Source: an uncultured Eubacteriales bacterium (GTDB taxonomy: Bacteria > Bacillota > Clostridia > Lachnospirales > Lachnospiraceae). Taken from it: 6,553 nt of DNA. Below the pieces are notes generated by a model. It was not told the origin of the DNA and did no database searches. It was given only the letters and a program-made list of their open reading frames with translations. The position numbers were made by a program, and so were the translations under genes. Where the stretch lies: assembly GCA_949286775.1 (NCBI GenBank), contig CASEDW010000022.1:1-6553 (forward strand), in the 5' to 3' direction. Shown here one piece after another: positions 5,605 through 6,553 of the stretch (the stretch's first letter is position 1; each line of letters starts with the position of its first letter).

Positions 5605-6471
5605 ATGGAACAGGCATGGTCATGGTTTAAGCTCAATGTGCTGCAATGGCTCTATCCGCCGAAACCTATTGAAGTGATAGACATAATCCAGATTTTGCTG
5701 ATCGCATTTTTTGTATATCAGCTGATTCTTTGGTTTAAAAATACTAGATCATACGCCCTCTTAAAGGGAATACTTTTTATTCTCGTATTTGTAATTTTAG
5801 CTAACGTGTTCCACATGGATACGATCATGTGGCTTATAAATAATCTGAGCGTTGTAGCTATTACCGCTCTTATTATTATTTTCCAGCCGGAACTCAGAAA
5901 AGTTCTGGAACGTATGGGACATAAGAATATCTTTTCGAAATTTTTTAACTTTGGAAAATATTCAAGCGATTATCCTAAATTATTCAGCGACGCGTCCCTC
6001 AACGAAATAATAAGAGCCGTATACGAAATGGCGGAATTAAAAATCGGAGCGCTGATCGTTATAGAAAAAAATCTGCGTCTTGATGAATTTATTCAGACCG
6101 GAATAATGATGGACGCCGTAATATCAAGCCAGCTCCTTACAAATGTATTTGAATACAATACGCCGCTTCATGACGGAGCGGTCATAATAAGAGAGGACAG
6201 GATAGTGGCGGCGACATGCTACCTTCCGCTGTCCGACAATATGGATATAAATAAAAAACTCGGTACAAGACACAGAGCGGGACTTGGAATCACTGAAATT
6301 TCGGACTGCTTTACGATCATTGTTTCTGAGGAAACAGGTAAAGTTTCCTACGCCCATGAAGGACATCTTGTAACCGGCGTAGTTCTCAGCGATCTCAGAG
6401 AAAAAATGCATCAGATCCAGAGAATCGGAACATCCGAAAATTCTCTTTTTGCGAAAAGGGAGGATGACTGA
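5605..6471 (+). CDS. cdaA: CdaA membrane diadenylate cyclase (c-di-AMP synthase)
   Basis: A 288-residue protein that makes c-di-AMP from two ATP at the membrane. Three N-terminal helices (about 24-43, 52-70, 73-93) lead into the conserved FQPELRKVLERMG linker and the DAC (DisA_N) domain (about 105-265). The catalytic motifs are intact: LHDGAVII (Asp190-Gly191-Ala192) and TRHRAGLGI (Arg222-His223-Arg224). The 32-residue distance from Asp to Arg equals that recalled for Listeria CdaA (D171 and R203). The ISSQLL and VSEETG segments also match. The N-terminus is some 15-20 residues longer than the Listeria protein, with an aromatic stretch (AWSWFKLNVLQWLYPP) that may lie along the membrane. ATG 5605 has GAAAGGA (5588-5594) ten bases upstream. 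The TGA stop overlaps the ATG of cdaR by one base (TGATG), as expected for the conserved cdaA-cdaR pair. c-di-AMP controls potassium and osmolyte balance and wall integrity in Firmicutes. Confidence 0.97.
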   Translation: MEQAWSWFKLNVLQWLYPPKPIEVIDIIQILLIAFFVYQLILWFKNTRSYALLKGILFILVFVILANVFHMDTIMWLINNLSVVAITALIIIFQPELRKVLERMGHKNIFSKFFNFGKYSSDYPKLFSDASLNEIIRAVYEMAELKIGALIVIEKNLRLDEFIQTGIMMDAVISSQLLTNVFEYNTPLHDGAVIIREDRIVAATCYLPLSDNMDINKKLGTRHRAGLGITEISDCFTIIVSEETGKVSYAHEGHLVTGVVLSDLREKMHQIQRIGTSENSLFAKREDD

Positions 6472-6473
6472 TG
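6457..6473 (+). promoter_or_regulatory. Strong ribosome-binding site of cdaR inside the cdaA end
   Basis: AGGGAGG (6457-6463) lies seven bases before ATG 6471 and inside the last codons of cdaA. With the one-base TGATG overlap this implies coupled translation of CdaA and CdaR. A nearer ATG at 6464 is in another frame and too close to the site to use it. Confidence 0.75.
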
Positions 6474-6553
6474 AAAAAATTTATGAAGATTCTGACAAAT
6501 AATTTTCCGTTTAAAATAGTATCTGTTTTGATCGCCATCGTAATATGGTATCT
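6471..6553 (+). CDS. cdaR: CdaR/YbbR-domain protein, N-terminal fragment cut by window end
   Basis: Only 27 complete codons are present: a short basic start (MKKFMKILTNNFPFK) and then a hydrophobic helix (IVSVLIAIVIWY). That is the usual N-terminal anchor of YbbR/CdaR proteins, which carry several extracytoplasmic YbbR domains and regulate the diadenylate cyclase CdaA. The diagnostic domains lie beyond the window, so the call rests on the signal-anchor pattern and the overlap with cdaA. In many Firmicutes glmM follows next, but that cannot be seen here. Confidence 0.88.
   Translation, partial: MKKFMKILTNNFPFKIVSVLIAIVIWY

Overview
The window looks like chromosomal DNA from an anaerobic Firmicute, most likely Clostridia of the Lachnospiraceae type. 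This rests on moderately AT-rich sequence with frequent AGA/ATA codons, purine-rich Shine-Dalgarno sites, a RecD2 helicase without RecBC, ComF, and a cdaA-cdaR pair. The taxonomic call is inference from gene content and recalled family patterns. All genes lie on the + strand and pack tightly. I see no mobile element, tRNA, rRNA, CRISPR array or intrinsic terminator, and no gene-free stretch longer than 78 bases.

Layout. Bases 2-916 hold the 3' part of an MreB/Mbl-type cell-shape actin homologue, cut off by the window start. One base later recD2 begins (918-3164), a complete 748-residue SF1B DNA helicase. After 42 bases comes comF (3207-3914), a zinc-binding phosphoribosyltransferase-fold competence protein that begins with TTG. 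A 78-base gap (3915-3992) carries a good sigma-A-like promoter with an extended -10. It appears to drive a second transcription unit: a 138-residue two-helix membrane protein (3993-4409), a 392-residue polytopic membrane protein with a long acidic and Asn/Pro-rich tail (4406-5584), cdaA, the membrane diadenylate cyclase (5605-6471), and the first 27 complete codons of cdaR/ybbR (from 6471, cut by the window end).

How the genes fit together. The first block joins cell shape (MreB), DNA repair or replication-conflict handling (RecD2) and DNA uptake (ComF). The second is a c-di-AMP block: CdaA makes c-di-AMP at the membrane and CdaR is its usual membrane regulator. The two membrane proteins of unknown function are probably co-transcribed with them and are candidate accessory factors.

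Most worth a second look: (1) the MreB homologue lacks both residues recalled as catalytic in Caulobacter MreB (E140 is Gly here, T167 is Ala) and has Asn at two neighbouring conserved Asp positions, so it may be a low-activity or non-hydrolysing paralogue; (2) the two uncharacterised membrane proteins in the cdaA operon, one with a DDDYYYYVKVIPK motif, an acidic run and 10-residue repeats; (3) a start region at comF where an ATG mini-ORF overlaps the TTG start; (4) a small cluster of mutually exclusive hairpins shortly before cdaA.
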